Positions 42,016-51,959 of a DNA stretch of 64,000 bases are shown one piece after another. Origin of the DNA: Halobacillus hunanensis (GTDB lineage Bacteria > Bacillota > Bacilli > Bacillales > Halobacillaceae); the NCBI RefSeq assembly GCF_900166655.1, contig NZ_FVZB01000006.1, positions 744,001-808,000 of the forward strand. Reading direction: 5' to 3'. The stretch's first letter is position 1. Each line of letters begins with the position of its first letter. The notes under the pieces are model-generated. The model was not told the origin of the DNA. It saw only the letters and a program-made list of their open reading frames with translations, and made no database searches. The translations under genes and the position numbers were made by a program.

Positions 42016-43221
42016 TTAACTCTTTTTAAGTGTTACTACTCCCACTCCGAAAATTAGAAGGAACTTAGTTACCGCAGATAAAAGTAAAGCAATACAAAAA
42101 CCTTTCAATCCGTAATCTGTAATCATTAGCAATCCACCACCTATATAAAATATCCCATGGACCAACTGGATTACTACCTGTAAATATGTTGAACTATATT
42201 TTAATACTATCGCTTGGGTGATAGAACTACTAGCTAGTAAAATAACTCCCGAATTTGCAGTTAATAATAAACTAGAAGCTTCCACATACAAATCTGCATA
42301 TAATAAATTCAATACATATTTTGATACGATTAGGGTGAAGAATGTAGTAAACATACTAAAAAAGAGCACTGTTACATTTACGATACAAAATTCTTTTAAG
42401 GTCATTTTACGATTCTTATTAGATATATAACTTAGCATAACTGAAGAGATAGGGTTTAATATAAATATCGACATCTTTCCAATTACAGTAGCAGCAAAAA
42501 AAACTGCCACTTGAGCCCCTCCCAAGATAGGAAAGATAATTAATCGATCTATATAAAGCAATGTGTTTTTAATCAAGTTAGATATACTTAAGAAAATATA
42601 TTGTTTAATTGTATTTTTGAATTTATGAGTAATCTTTAATGGTTCCCTTAATATTTCAGTAGTTATAACTAAAAATAAAATAGAAAAAGTTTCTCCTATA
42701 AAAAACACTAGTTGCCATGCATCAGAAAATTGTAAGACAACAGCACCCAGAGACAAGCCTGCGCCATAAATTAAGTTATGTTGAAGTATTTTAATATAAT
42801 CTAATTTTATTCGATAACTCACAGATAAATATGCTCTTAACATGGTAAGAACTGATATTGAAATTAATAACAAATCACCTAACAAAGGTTGGTCAGACCA
42901 CAACAAAGCAGTTGTGACTGAAATTAATAAAACATTAAATATTCCTGCAATTATTAAAATTACAGAAAAATCACCGATAACATTTTCTTCATAGTATTCT
43001 TTTTCAAATATAAGTCTTATATTATTAAGTGAGTTTCCTAAAAATACAGCTATTATATTTATAGCGCCCATCATCACCAAAATTTCCCCGAAATTATTAG
43101 CTGAAGAATTTTTACTAAGTAATGGATAAACAAGAAATTGCAATAGGACTGCTACAATTCCAGAAGATATAATATTTAAAATAATATCTGAATATATTTT
43201 GTTTTTAAGATTTAATAACAT
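42016..43221 (-). CDS. Oligosaccharide flippase (Wzx-like)
   Basis: A membrane protein of 401 residues with about 12-14 helices in the MATE/PST fold: SSGIVAVLLQFLVYPLLSKN near the start, YISNKNRKMTLKEF in a cytosolic loop, and a short basic C-terminus. It should flip the lipid-linked repeat unit across the membrane for Wzy polymerisation. ATG 43221 follows GGGGAAAG. It is encoded next to the polymerase; the codon use is very AT-rich, as for the glycosyltransferases here. Confidence 0.82.
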   Translation of the reverse strand: MLLNLKNKIYSDIILNIISSGIVAVLLQFLVYPLLSKNSSANNFGEILVMMGAINIIAVFLGNSLNNIRLIFEKEYYEENVIGDFSVILIIAGIFNVLLISVTTALLWSDQPLLGDLLLISISVLTMLRAYLSVSYRIKLDYIKILQHNLIYGAGLSLGAVVLQFSDAWQLVFFIGETFSILFLVITTEILREPLKITHKFKNTIKQYIFLSISNLIKNTLLYIDRLIIFPILGGAQVAVFFAATVIGKMSIFILNPISSVMLSYISNKNRKMTLKEFCIVNVTVLFFSMFTTFFTLIVSKYVLNLLYADLYVEASSLLLTANSGVILLASSSITQAIVLKYSSTYLQVVIQLVHGIFYIGGGLLMITDYGLKGFCIALLLSAVTKFLLIFGVGVVTLKKS

Positions 43222-43624
43222 TAGATATCTTTCCCCAATATACATTCTTATAATAGGGTAGCTCCATCACACAAATTAATTTAATATTTCCGAACCTATC
43301 AGACCTGGCGCAATTTTTCGAACAGGAAAGCTAAGGTAAGTAGACTTTACTAAAGATATGAAACGAGGAGATCCCTATCATAGCCGAAAACCGTTGTCAG
43401 TGATTTGTTCTATACGGGAGCGCCCAGAAATAGGATTTACCATATGTGTTCTCATCAACCACTACAATCGAGAACAAAATCGTTTTTTTACAGAAACATA
43501 AAGTGTGTATAGTTTTGAAAATACGTGAGTTGAAGCATTGTTTAGGGTCCCAAATATTTAATCTACCATTTTTATGCTCTAGGGAATCGGGTTTGTATTT
43601 TTGCTAAGTTTATACATGGCATAA
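43222..43624. other. Gap inside the polysaccharide locus
   Basis: About 400 bases without a gene. Short open stretches such as FPVRKIAPGLIGSEILN on the minus strand hint at a decayed coding sequence, but no family is recognisable. It splits the flippase/polymerase pair from the other genes and may be a recombination scar. Confidence 0.35.
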
Positions 43625-44782
43625 TTAGACTTCAAGGCTATCTTTGGCTATTTGTGCATATGAAAACGCCTTCATTCCCTTAGTTTCCGCGGTTTTTTTC
43701 ATTTCAACATAATTCTCTTCATTATTTAAAATCTCAATTATTCTCTCGCGAATTTCTTCAACGGTATCTTTATATAGGAATTTACAATTCCCCCCTAAGT
43801 CAATATGAGTTGTCCCTTTCCAATATTTGAAAATACACGGCACCCCTATGCCTACGGCTTGTTCCCAAAATACAGAATGCCGTCCAGGGAATACTGCTAA
43901 ATCTGCAGAAGCAAAGTACTTGTAGCTATCTTCAGCCTTAACCCAACCAATATATTGGACTCTATCGTCATCTACTAAAGAGTTGACCTCTTCTTTTAAC
44001 TCTTCAACCACTGAACCAAAAACAATTAGCTTAATCTTTTTACTTTGGATTTGTTTAATTGCTTGCATTAATAGTAATGTTTGTTTCTTGGCTGTATCGA
44101 TTTTACCACCAGTAATAATTAGGAAATCGTCATTTTTAACATTATACTTTTTTCTTATTTTCCTCTTTATATTTATGTTGTTGGCTTCTGTAACTTTCTC
44201 ATCGTCAGCTCCCATAACTAATAATTCAACTTTCTCTTTTGGAATTTTATATATAGTTTTAAGAAAGTCAACTCTAGCAGGAAGTACCCCATAATATTTT
44301 TTAGTATAAGGTTCTATTAAATGAGCACAATGCCTCCAGATTACTTTATGCAAGATATTTTTAGATAAAAAGTTTGTAGCGCTATTTGAAAAGTCTGCAT
44401 GGTTATCAATAAAAACCTTTACTTCTGGATGTTCTTTACAGTACCTAACAACATGATTAATATCAAGAAACTGTACACCATGTATAAAAATGATATCAGG
44501 CTTTGCACTGGAAATCTCCTCATAAGTTCCTTTATACTGTCGTAATTTACTGCTAACCTTTGAACCTTTATACTCCAACCTAGTTACGGGAATACCAAAC
44601 TCATTGATATATTTACCACCATTATTTAGTAAATAAGTTTTTCCATTTTGATCAAAAGATATTAGTGAGGTTATTATTTCGACTTCATAACCAAGCTCTT
44701 TATGATACTTGGGCAATAAATTTTCTTGATACGAATAATTATCAATATAAAAAGAGGCTAAACAAAGATGTAGTACTTTCAA
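43625..44782 (-). CDS. Glycosyltransferase, family 4-like
   Basis: A 385-residue GT-B glycosyltransferase. The N-terminal domain starts MKVLHLCLASFYIDNYSYQE; the C-terminal domain has LIITGGKIDTAKKQTLLLMQ, VQYIGWVKAEDSYKYFASAD and AVFPGRHSVFWEQAVGIGVP, the nucleotide-sugar-binding region with the Glu of the EX7E motif. It adds one sugar to the lipid-linked repeat unit; donor and acceptor are unknown. It directly follows the acyltransferase gene (two-base gap). Confidence 0.82.
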   Translation of the reverse strand: MKVLHLCLASFYIDNYSYQENLLPKYHKELGYEVEIITSLISFDQNGKTYLLNNGGKYINEFGIPVTRLEYKGSKVSSKLRQYKGTYEEISSAKPDIIFIHGVQFLDINHVVRYCKEHPEVKVFIDNHADFSNSATNFLSKNILHKVIWRHCAHLIEPYTKKYYGVLPARVDFLKTIYKIPKEKVELLVMGADDEKVTEANNINIKRKIRKKYNVKNDDFLIITGGKIDTAKKQTLLLMQAIKQIQSKKIKLIVFGSVVEELKEEVNSLVDDDRVQYIGWVKAEDSYKYFASADLAVFPGRHSVFWEQAVGIGVPCIFKYWKGTTHIDLGGNCKFLYKDTVEEIRERIIEILNNEENYVEMKKTAETKGMKAFSYAQIAKDSLEV

Positions 44783-44784
44783 AC

Positions 44785-45393
44785 TTATTCTCCTAATCTC
44801 TCCAAAAATTTTTCAATATCATTGAAATACTTTGATTTTTCAGCAAGAGTATGCTCGTCCCACTCCCACCATTTACTGTTTTGAAGCATATTAATCTCAC
44901 CTTCACTGAATCTTTTGCGAATCAATTTAGCTGGGTTTCCAGCCCATATTTCGTAAGCCCCAACGTTCTTTGTAACTATTGATCCCATCCCTATTACGGC
45001 TCCATTCTCAATAGTTATACCACTTTTTATTAATGAATTACTACCTATCCAAACGTCATTTCCTATAGTAGTTTTTTGATAGGGATTAAAATCATGATGA
45101 GAAAAATTTTTCTTCATTATATTCTTACCTTGATGAAATACAGGTGAGCTAGATACCCAATTCAGTGGGTGAGAAGCCCCACCAATTGCACATTTATCAG
45201 CAATAGAACAAAACTTCCCTATATATGTATTGTTCACTGAACTAAAATTGCCAACATAAGAATAACTATCTATTACGCTTTCGATAACGTGTGATCCGGA
45301 GCAAACTTTCGCTGTTTTATTGATATAGGAATTTTTAATAGCTGGTAAGTGAATTTTTTTGATTAGTTTTGCAAACAAATAGCTAAATTTCAT
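44785..45393 (-). CDS. CatB-like hexapeptide O-acetyltransferase
   Basis: A 202-residue left-handed beta-helix acyltransferase of the xenobiotic/CatB group. The catalytic-His region is GGASHPLNWVSSSPVFH; the coil repeats include TTIGNDVWIGSNSLIKSGIT and GAVIGMGSIVTKNVGAYEIW, ending AGNPAKLIRKRF. It probably O-acetylates a sugar of the repeat unit. The 45394-45535 gap before it separates it from capG. Confidence 0.85.
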   Translation of the reverse strand: MKFSYLFAKLIKKIHLPAIKNSYINKTAKVCSGSHVIESVIDSYSYVGNFSSVNNTYIGKFCSIADKCAIGGASHPLNWVSSSPVFHQGKNIMKKNFSHHDFNPYQKTTIGNDVWIGSNSLIKSGITIENGAVIGMGSIVTKNVGAYEIWAGNPAKLIRKRFSEGEINMLQNSKWWEWDEHTLAEKSKYFNDIEKFLERLGE

Positions 45394-45535
45394 CTACTTT
45401 TTCTCCTCTAACAAACATCGTTCCATGAACGTTTTTAACTATCCTGTTTCTCTAATATCTGTTTATAGATTCCAAACTTGTGGTTTTTACTATTTATATA
45501 TGTAGTTCCTCCCCAACAGTAAATCTATAAAACAG

Positions 45536-46666
45536 TCAATAACTCTTCCAAATAACTCTATTCACATAATCCGTGTAAGACAATATTATCCTTAGTACTT
45601 TGTCCGCCACATTCGAAATACTATAATCCTCAACATCTCGTAACGAATCTTTTCCTTGCATTTCAAGAACTTCTATCCCCTGCAATATTCTTTCTTTATT
45701 TAATCCAACCATCATAACTGATGCCTCTTCCATCGCTTCAGGCCGCTCATGTGCTTCACGAATGTTCAAAGCAGGAAAGCCTAAAATCGAGGATTCTTCA
45801 CTAATCGTCCCACTATCACTTAATGTCGCCTTTGAATTTGTTTGAAGCTTTATATAATCATTGAACCCCAGTGGCTTCATCGTCTTAACTAATGAATTAA
45901 ATTGGACATTCCTTTTTTCAATCATTTTCCTAGTTCTAGGGTGAGTACTCATAATAATAGGTAATTGGTATTTTTCAGCAATTGAATTTAGAGTATTAAC
46001 TAAATCAAAGAAGTTTTTTTCTAAACCAATATTTTCTTCACGGTGCGCCGAAACAACAAAATATTCTTTTTTGTTCAAATCCATCCGTTTGAGAACATCG
46101 GACTCCTCAATATCTGCAATACGGCTATGGATAACTTCATACATAGGACTTCCTGTTTTTATTACACGTTCAGCTGGAAACCCTTCGCGTAGTAAATACT
46201 CTCGAGCAATATCACTGTAAGTTAGATTAATATCTGATACATGGTCAACTATTTTTCGGTTTGTTTCTTCGGGTACACGTTGGTCAAAACAACGGTTGCC
46301 TGCTTCCATATGGAAAATAGGGATCTGTCTTTTTTTAGCTGCAATCGCGCATAAACAACTATTTGTATCTCCTAAAACTAAAAAAGCATCTGGATTTACC
46401 TCTTCCATAATAGGATCAACTTTAATTAAGATATTTCCCACAGTCTCAATAGCTCCACTTGTAGCAGCATTAAGAAAGTAATCTGGCTTTCTTAAATGAA
46501 AGTCATCAAAAAAAACCTCGTTCAGTTCATAGTCATAATTTTGTCCAGTGTGAACGAGAATATGGTCAATTGCTTCTGACTCTTCTAGTTTATTTATGAC
46601 AGCTGAAAGTCGTATAATTTCTGGCCTAGTACCAACAACTGTCATAACCTTTAATTTTGTGCTCAT
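45536..46666 (-). CDS. capG: UDP-N-acetylglucosamine 2-epimerase-type enzyme (CapG/FnlC)
   Basis: A 376-residue non-hydrolysing epimerase (WecB fold): VVGTRPEIIRLSAVINKL, HTGQNYDYELNEVFFDDF, VLGDTNSC, HMEAGNRCFDQRVPEETNR, SAHREENIG and SDSGTISEESS with catalytic residues kept. Because it follows capE- and capF-like genes in the same order as in the Staphylococcus aureus type 5/8 capsule locus, it most likely makes UDP-L-FucNAc from UDP-N-acetyl-L-pneumosamine rather than UDP-ManNAc. Confidence 0.9.
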   Translation of the reverse strand: MSTKLKVMTVVGTRPEIIRLSAVINKLEESEAIDHILVHTGQNYDYELNEVFFDDFHLRKPDYFLNAATSGAIETVGNILIKVDPIMEEVNPDAFLVLGDTNSCLCAIAAKKRQIPIFHMEAGNRCFDQRVPEETNRKIVDHVSDINLTYSDIAREYLLREGFPAERVIKTGSPMYEVIHSRIADIEESDVLKRMDLNKKEYFVVSAHREENIGLEKNFFDLVNTLNSIAEKYQLPIIMSTHPRTRKMIEKRNVQFNSLVKTMKPLGFNDYIKLQTNSKATLSDSGTISEESSILGFPALNIREAHERPEAMEEASVMMVGLNKERILQGIEVLEMQGKDSLRDVEDYSISNVADKVLRIILSYTDYVNRVIWKSY

Positions 46667-46669
46667 CTA

Positions 46670-47764
46670 TTAAACCTCCAAAAAGTACGTATCTGGATGA
46701 TTCGGATCTAATGTCTCATTAGCCCACATGACAGTTACTAAATTTGTCTCCCCAACGTTCACAATTGAATGAGTATATCCCGTAGGAATATCGACAACCT
46801 CTAATTTATCTCCATTCACACGATATTCAATAATATCATCGCTACCTATTTTCCGAAAACGAATTAACCCTTCACCACTAACTACTAAAAACTTTTCATT
46901 TTTAGTATGATGCCAGTGATTTCCTTTTGTGATACCAGGTTTAGAAACGTTTACCGATACTTGACCACGGTCATTACTTTTCAAGAACTCAGTGAAGGAA
47001 CCACGATTATCGTCATTCATTTTTAGTGGATAAGAAAATTGATCTTCTGGTATAAAACTCAAATAAGTGCTGTAAAGTTTCTTAGTTAAAAGATCACCCA
47101 TATAAGGAACAAAATGATTATCTCTACTTTCTTTAAAGCTTTGAATTGTTTTAGCTAACTTTCCCAAAGATATTTTATGAGATACAGGGACTGTATAAAA
47201 GCCTGATGACTTTTCTTCTTTCTCCATCACACGAATAAGTTCATTCACCACATCATCAATGTATACAAACTCAAGCTCTTTTACAGGATCATTAACGGCA
47301 ACAGGAATATCTCTAGCAACATTATGGCAGAAAGTAGCTACTACTGTATTGTAATTTGGTTTCGACCATTTTCCAAATACATTCGGTAACCGAAAAACAA
47401 GCGATTTTTTTACATTTTTTAAAAGGACTTCCTCCGCTTCGCGTTTGCTAGTTCCATATGGTGAATCATTTTCCGCTTGAATGGAAGAAGTAAAAACTAA
47501 AGGAGCCTCATTATTATATTCATTCAATAAAGCAATGATTTCAGTTGTTAAATCTACATTACCTTCAAAAAACTCCTTTTCCTCGTTAGGACGATTAACA
47601 CCCGCTAAATGAAACACAAAATCACATGTTTTTAACATTGACTCTAAGTCAGCTTTTGTGGATTCCTTTGTGTAAGGTAAAATCTCTTGGTATCCTCTAT
47701 TATTCAACTCTGCTATCAAGTTTTTACCTATAAACCCATTTGCACCAGTTACTAAAATTTTCAA
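46670..47764 (-). CDS. capF: UDP-2-acetamido-2,6-dideoxy-hexulose reductase (CapF/FnlB)
   Basis: A 364-residue bifunctional protein: an N-terminal SDR domain (ILVTGANGFIGKNLIAELNN, then DFVFHLAGVNRP and SPYGTSKREAE with the YxxxK pair) and a C-terminal cupin (about 255-364; GNHWHHTKNEKFLVVSGEG) that holds zinc in CapF. It epimerises and reduces the keto sugar made by CapE on the way to UDP-FucNAc. It lies 12 bases after capE and three before capG. Confidence 0.93.
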   Translation of the reverse strand: MKILVTGANGFIGKNLIAELNNRGYQEILPYTKESTKADLESMLKTCDFVFHLAGVNRPNEEKEFFEGNVDLTTEIIALLNEYNNEAPLVFTSSIQAENDSPYGTSKREAEEVLLKNVKKSLVFRLPNVFGKWSKPNYNTVVATFCHNVARDIPVAVNDPVKELEFVYIDDVVNELIRVMEKEEKSSGFYTVPVSHKISLGKLAKTIQSFKESRDNHFVPYMGDLLTKKLYSTYLSFIPEDQFSYPLKMNDDNRGSFTEFLKSNDRGQVSVNVSKPGITKGNHWHHTKNEKFLVVSGEGLIRFRKIGSDDIIEYRVNGDKLEVVDIPTGYTHSIVNVGETNLVTVMWANETLDPNHPDTYFLEV

Positions 47765-47776
47765 CGACAGACCTCC

Positions 47777-48808
47777 TTACACCGTTACTTTATCTTTCCA
47801 TTGACTTAGTTCTTCTTGTATAAAATCTAATTCGAGAAGCTTTTCTTTTACTTCATTAATATCTAGTATTCTTGTATTGTGCGAATTATATTCTTGAATA
47901 GTAGAAAGCTGATCATTTCCTTCTTTAAAGTACTTATCATAATTTAAATCACGCTGATCTGCCGGGACGCGGAAGAACCCCCCAAGGTCCTCAGCGACAA
48001 CAAATTCTTCTTTCGTCAAGAGAGTTTCGTAAAGCTTCTCTCCATGTCTGGTTCCAATAATTTTAATCTCATTATCTACATCGAATAATTCCTTCAATGC
48101 TTGAGCTAGAACACCTATAGTGCTAGCAGGTGATTTTTGAACCATAATATCTCCTGCTTCTCCATTTTTATAAGCAAATACAACAAGTTCAACAGCCTCT
48201 TCTAAACTCATTAAGAAGCGCGTCATGTTCGGGTCAGTCACTGTAATTGGTTTTCCTTGTTTGATCTGGTTAATAAATAACGGAATAACAGAACCTCTTG
48301 AAGCCATTACGTTTCCATATCTTGTCCCACATATGAGTGTACGATCTGGAGAAACGGTCTTAGACTTAGCAACAAAAACTTTTTCCATCATTGCTTTGGA
48401 GATCCCCATTGCATTAATTGGATATGCTGCTTTGTCAGTCGAAAGACAAACTACTCTTTCAACACCAGTTTCGATAGCCGCTGTTAAAACATTCTCTGTA
48501 CCCACTACATTCGTGTTTACGGCTTCCATAGGGAAAAATTCACAGGAAGGAACTTGCTTCAATGCTGCGGCATGGAAAACATAATGCACATCATACATAG
48601 CATTCTTTACACTATCTTTATCACGGACGTCCCCGATAAAAAATTTCACTTTTTCATTTTGGTATTCTCTACGCATATCGTCTTGTTTTTTTTCATCACG
48701 CGAGAAAATTCTGATTTCTTTCACGTCTGTTTGTAAAAAACGATTGAGTACTGCATGACCAAATGAGCCGGTGCCACCTGTAATTAGTATTGTTTTTTCT
48801 TCAAACAT
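47777..48808 (-). CDS. capE: UDP-GlcNAc 4,6-dehydratase/5-epimerase (CapE/FnlA)
   Basis: A 343-residue SDR enzyme: ILITGGTGSFGHAVLNRFLQ, RDEKKQDDMRREYQNEKVKF, HAAALKQVPSCEFFPMEAV and CLSTDKAAYPINAMGISKAM, where Met replaces the usual Tyr, as is normal for this inverting dehydratase group. It starts UDP-L-FucNAc synthesis from UDP-GlcNAc. Its start overlaps the preceding glycosyltransferase gene by eight bases. Confidence 0.93.
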   Translation of the reverse strand: MFEEKTILITGGTGSFGHAVLNRFLQTDVKEIRIFSRDEKKQDDMRREYQNEKVKFFIGDVRDKDSVKNAMYDVHYVFHAAALKQVPSCEFFPMEAVNTNVVGTENVLTAAIETGVERVVCLSTDKAAYPINAMGISKAMMEKVFVAKSKTVSPDRTLICGTRYGNVMASRGSVIPLFINQIKQGKPITVTDPNMTRFLMSLEEAVELVVFAYKNGEAGDIMVQKSPASTIGVLAQALKELFDVDNEIKIIGTRHGEKLYETLLTKEEFVVAEDLGGFFRVPADQRDLNYDKYFKEGNDQLSTIQEYNSHNTRILDINEVKEKLLELDFIQEELSQWKDKVTV

Positions 48809-50045
48809 TTTTTTTCATCACTGCTTTCCAGAATGTGTTAATGTATTCGCTAGTTCCATTCTCACTAGTCAAGTTATTTAAAATAAATTCCCTTCCGTTT
48901 TTCCCCATTTCAGTTGCTAAATGATTTTTTTTATATAATTGATAAACATTATTAACTAATGAATCCAAATCCTCGGCTTCCGAAAAAAGACCTAAATTAT
49001 TCTTCTTTAATGTATTCTCTAGTTCAGTCCCGGAATCAAAGCTTGCTAAAACTGGCCGTCCACATGACATAATACTCCATGTTTTACTAGGCATTGCACT
49101 TCCTCCAAATCCTTTTTTACAAGATACTATTGATACATCCCCTAAACTATAAACATGGGAGACCATTGAATATGGTAATAATGGATATAGTTTTATATTT
49201 TCAAGTTCCAAATCATTTATTTTCTTTTTAATTTCTTCCTCCAAAACTCCATTTCCAAAAATCAGGAATTCTATATGAACATTATCTCTTAATCTATTAG
49301 CAGCCTGTATTAGTATTTCTACATTTTGCGCATGACCCAAGTTACCAGCATAAACCACATAAAACTTATCAATATCTAAACCTAATTTTTCAACTAACAT
49401 ATTATCTTTTCTCTTAATTGGGACAATGCTGTTTTGTTCTACCCAATTATAAATAACATGTATTTTTTCACCAGACACACCTTTAGAAAGGAGATTGCTT
49501 TTAAAGTCTTCCGAGATTACAATTATTTTATCAGAATTTTCATAAGTAAATTCCTCAATTTTTCTACCAAGCCTATATAGCAAGGAATTATTGTGAGTGA
49601 TCCCACTACTTACTAAAGAATCAGGGAAAACATCTTGAATAGAAATGACTACCGGAACTTTTTTCACTTTCTTTAATAAAGCAGCAACTACTCCCATTGT
49701 AGGCGGTGTACTTGAAACATGAATTAAGTCAATGTCTTTTGCTTTAAGACCTTTTAAAAAGTAAAGTAGATTACTCAAAAGATAACGGATAACTCTTAAT
49801 GGAATACTTCTTCTTTCATTAAACAAATTAAATCTATATATGTTTAATTTTCCATCATATAAAACTTCTTTTTTTCTGCTTTTGTAATCCTTTCTCACTT
49901 CCTTACTTATTCCTCTAGTTGGAGTGGGGACAATCAAATCAACTTCTATACCATGTTGACACAATGCCTGTAACAAGTTTTCGGTTAGATAAGAACTGGA
50001 AGTTACTTCAGGTTTATAATAAGCTTTCATAATTAATATCTTCAT
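48801..50045 (-). CDS. Glycosyltransferase, WbuB-like
   Basis: A 414-residue GT4 glycosyltransferase: YYKPEVTSSSYLTENLLQAL at the N-terminus, SSTPPTMGVVAALLKK, VVISIQDVFPDSLVSSGI, then YNWVEQNSIVPIKRK, VYAGNLGHAQNVEILIQAA and GGSAMPSKTWSIMSCGRPVL. WbuB enzymes transfer L-FucNAc in O-antigen assembly, and the adjacent capEFG genes make that donor, so transfer of FucNAc to the first sugar is the likely step. Specificity is inferred from context. Confidence 0.85.
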   Translation of the reverse strand: MKILIMKAYYKPEVTSSSYLTENLLQALCQHGIEVDLIVPTPTRGISKEVRKDYKSRKKEVLYDGKLNIYRFNLFNERRSIPLRVIRYLLSNLLYFLKGLKAKDIDLIHVSSTPPTMGVVAALLKKVKKVPVVISIQDVFPDSLVSSGITHNNSLLYRLGRKIEEFTYENSDKIIVISEDFKSNLLSKGVSGEKIHVIYNWVEQNSIVPIKRKDNMLVEKLGLDIDKFYVVYAGNLGHAQNVEILIQAANRLRDNVHIEFLIFGNGVLEEEIKKKINDLELENIKLYPLLPYSMVSHVYSLGDVSIVSCKKGFGGSAMPSKTWSIMSCGRPVLASFDSGTELENTLKKNNLGLFSEAEDLDSLVNNVYQLYKKNHLATEMGKNGREFILNNLTSENGTSEYINTFWKAVMKKNV

Positions 50046-50076
50046 AATTTCATCCTATATCGAATTAATTAACAAT

Positions 50077-50670
50077 TCAGTTAGATCTTGTGTACACCCC
50101 TTCCTTTTTAATTACAGTAGTAATAGTCTTCAAGGAAATTTTGAGGTCAAAAATAAAATGAACATTATTTGCATACCATGCATCTTTTAAACGTTTTTGG
50201 CGATTAGATAATCCGTTCCTGTAATAAGCTTGTGTATAGCCTGTAATACCAGGCCTAACTTTCATTTTATCGATTTCATCACTTTTAAAAGTTTCGAGCG
50301 CACTTTCTAAACTAGCTCGAGGCCCTATTATACTCATATCACCTTTAAGTACATTGAGTATCTGGGGAGTTTCATCAATACTTGTTTCCCTTATGAATTT
50401 TCCGATTTTTGTAACTCTTGGGTCCTTCTCACCATTAAAGGTGCTTCCATCTGCATTAAGTATAAGTGGAGCGTTAACTTTCATTGAGCGAAACTTATAC
50501 ATTTTGAAAGACTTACTGTCTTTCCCAATACGATTTACTTTATAGAATACCGGGCCTCTATCTTCTAGTTTTATCAATATTCCTATGATGATATACAATA
50601 GTAAGAAGAATATCAATCCTAAGATACAAACTATAATATCTAGAATCCGTTTTATATAGTTTCTATACAT
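50077..50670 (-). CDS. Initiating sugar-phosphate transferase (PglC/EpsL-like)
   Basis: A 197-residue phosphoglycosyl transferase of the small PglC/WcaJ-C class. A single N-terminal re-entrant hydrophobic segment (ILDIIVCILGLIFFLLLYII) is followed by GPVFYKVNRIGKDSKSFKMY, KFRSM, DPRVTKIGKFIRETSIDETP (Asp-Glu catalytic pair) and GDMSIIGPRAS, then RPGITGYTQ. It loads the first sugar-phosphate onto undecaprenyl phosphate. With a bacillosamine-type amino-sugar pathway nearby, the donor may be a UDP-diamino sugar. Confidence 0.9.
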   Translation of the reverse strand: MYRNYIKRILDIIVCILGLIFFLLLYIIIGILIKLEDRGPVFYKVNRIGKDSKSFKMYKFRSMKVNAPLILNADGSTFNGEKDPRVTKIGKFIRETSIDETPQILNVLKGDMSIIGPRASLESALETFKSDEIDKMKVRPGITGYTQAYYRNGLSNRQKRLKDAWYANNVHFIFDLKISLKTITTVIKKEGVYTRSN

Positions 50671-50706
50671 ATTTTCTCTCCTTAATACATTGAAAATCCG
50701 TATGGA

Positions 50707-51894
50707 CTAACCTCTTCTTATGCCTTTATTAATCATGTTTTTTGTTTCCTCTGCTCTTTTTTCAGCTTTTCTTATGTCTTTTGCAACAGAAACTACATAT
50801 CCATTCCCATCTAAGTTGTTATGGTATTCGCTAATCAAACTTCCAACTTTTAAATCATGATAAATATCAACCCCAAACTTCTCCTTGATTATTGAAAAAT
50901 TTGGCAACCCTATTACTTCTCCCGGATCTAAAGCCAATATTTTTGTTACAACATTTACTCCTGATTTTTGAGTTTCAAAATCAACTGTATCTCCTAACGA
51001 GGCACGTATTAGACTTCCCATATAATCAACGCCTGTTCCAACAGGAATGATATGTGATCCAATTAAGTTCCCCCCCATTCTTGCTCCTATATCAATAATA
51101 CAGATGCGGTTGTCCTTCGTGACCAGCACATCCATATTTACCGCGCCGAAATTTATTCCTAAGGCTTCGATGGCATTTTTAGCCACTTCTTTCACGTCTC
51201 TTTCAATTGGTAACTGACTAGGAATAAAATGACCTAGCTCCGCAAAATCAGGTGGATTGGTCATATATTTGCCCATAACCCCAAGCACGTAAACCTTTCC
51301 GTTATAGACCAAGGACTCTATCCCATACTCTTTCCCTTCAATAAAATCTTCTATTAGGGCTTTCCCAATCAAAGAAGCTTTTATCGCCCTATCGCAGGCA
51401 TCTAGCAAATCTGAGTATGAATCAACTTTCTTGGTAGCCTTACTCCCTGACCCATCACACGGCTTTATCATTACAGGAAATTTAATTAAGTTACGTATTT
51501 CATCCAGTTCATCAGTATTACTAATTTCATAATATTGAGAAACATCATCAACATTCTTCCTAAACAATTCACGGCGCACAATATATTTATTTTTGATAAC
51601 CTTGGCAACTTCATTTTTTAGTCCAGGAAGATTCATTTCTTTCGCAATATACGCTGTCGAAAGCACACCATAGTCCGTTGCAGCTGTCATGACCCCATCA
51701 ATCTTCATAGCCTGTGCATACTTTAAGCATGCCTTTTGGTCAACAATATCAATAACGCTGAAATCATCAGCGTATTTAAATCCTATAGAGTTTGGATTAC
51801 CATCTATTGTAATAGTATAATATCCCATTTCTTTTGCCTTTCTGATAACAAAGGCTTGTAGAAAACCCGCACCCACTATAAGGACTTTTTTCAT
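50707..51894 (-). CDS. ATP-grasp ligase
   Basis: A 395-residue ATP-grasp protein: N-terminal Rossmann-like domain (KVLIVGAGFLQAFVIRKAKE), KFPVMIKPCDGSGSKATKKV (ATP-binding loop), EDFIEGKEYGIESLVYNGKV and ICIIDIGARMGGNLIGSHII (metal-binding end of the grasp). Such enzymes join a carboxylate to an amine. Between sugar transferase and GNAT/aminotransferase genes it may add an amino acid or other acid to an amino sugar; this is inference. ATG 51894 follows GAGGATGG, whereas the longer frame to 51924 includes that site. Confidence 0.85.
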   Translation of the reverse strand: MKKVLIVGAGFLQAFVIRKAKEMGYYTITIDGNPNSIGFKYADDFSVIDIVDQKACLKYAQAMKIDGVMTAATDYGVLSTAYIAKEMNLPGLKNEVAKVIKNKYIVRRELFRKNVDDVSQYYEISNTDELDEIRNLIKFPVMIKPCDGSGSKATKKVDSYSDLLDACDRAIKASLIGKALIEDFIEGKEYGIESLVYNGKVYVLGVMGKYMTNPPDFAELGHFIPSQLPIERDVKEVAKNAIEALGINFGAVNMDVLVTKDNRICIIDIGARMGGNLIGSHIIPVGTGVDYMGSLIRASLGDTVDFETQKSGVNVVTKILALDPGEVIGLPNFSIIKEKFGVDIYHDLKVGSLISEYHNNLDGNGYVVSVAKDIRKAEKRAEETKNMINKGIRRG

Positions 51895-51959
51895 TCTGAA
51901 CCATCCTCTTCTACCTTTAACCAATTACCCTAAAAACTAAGAGAAATATAGATTAAGTA

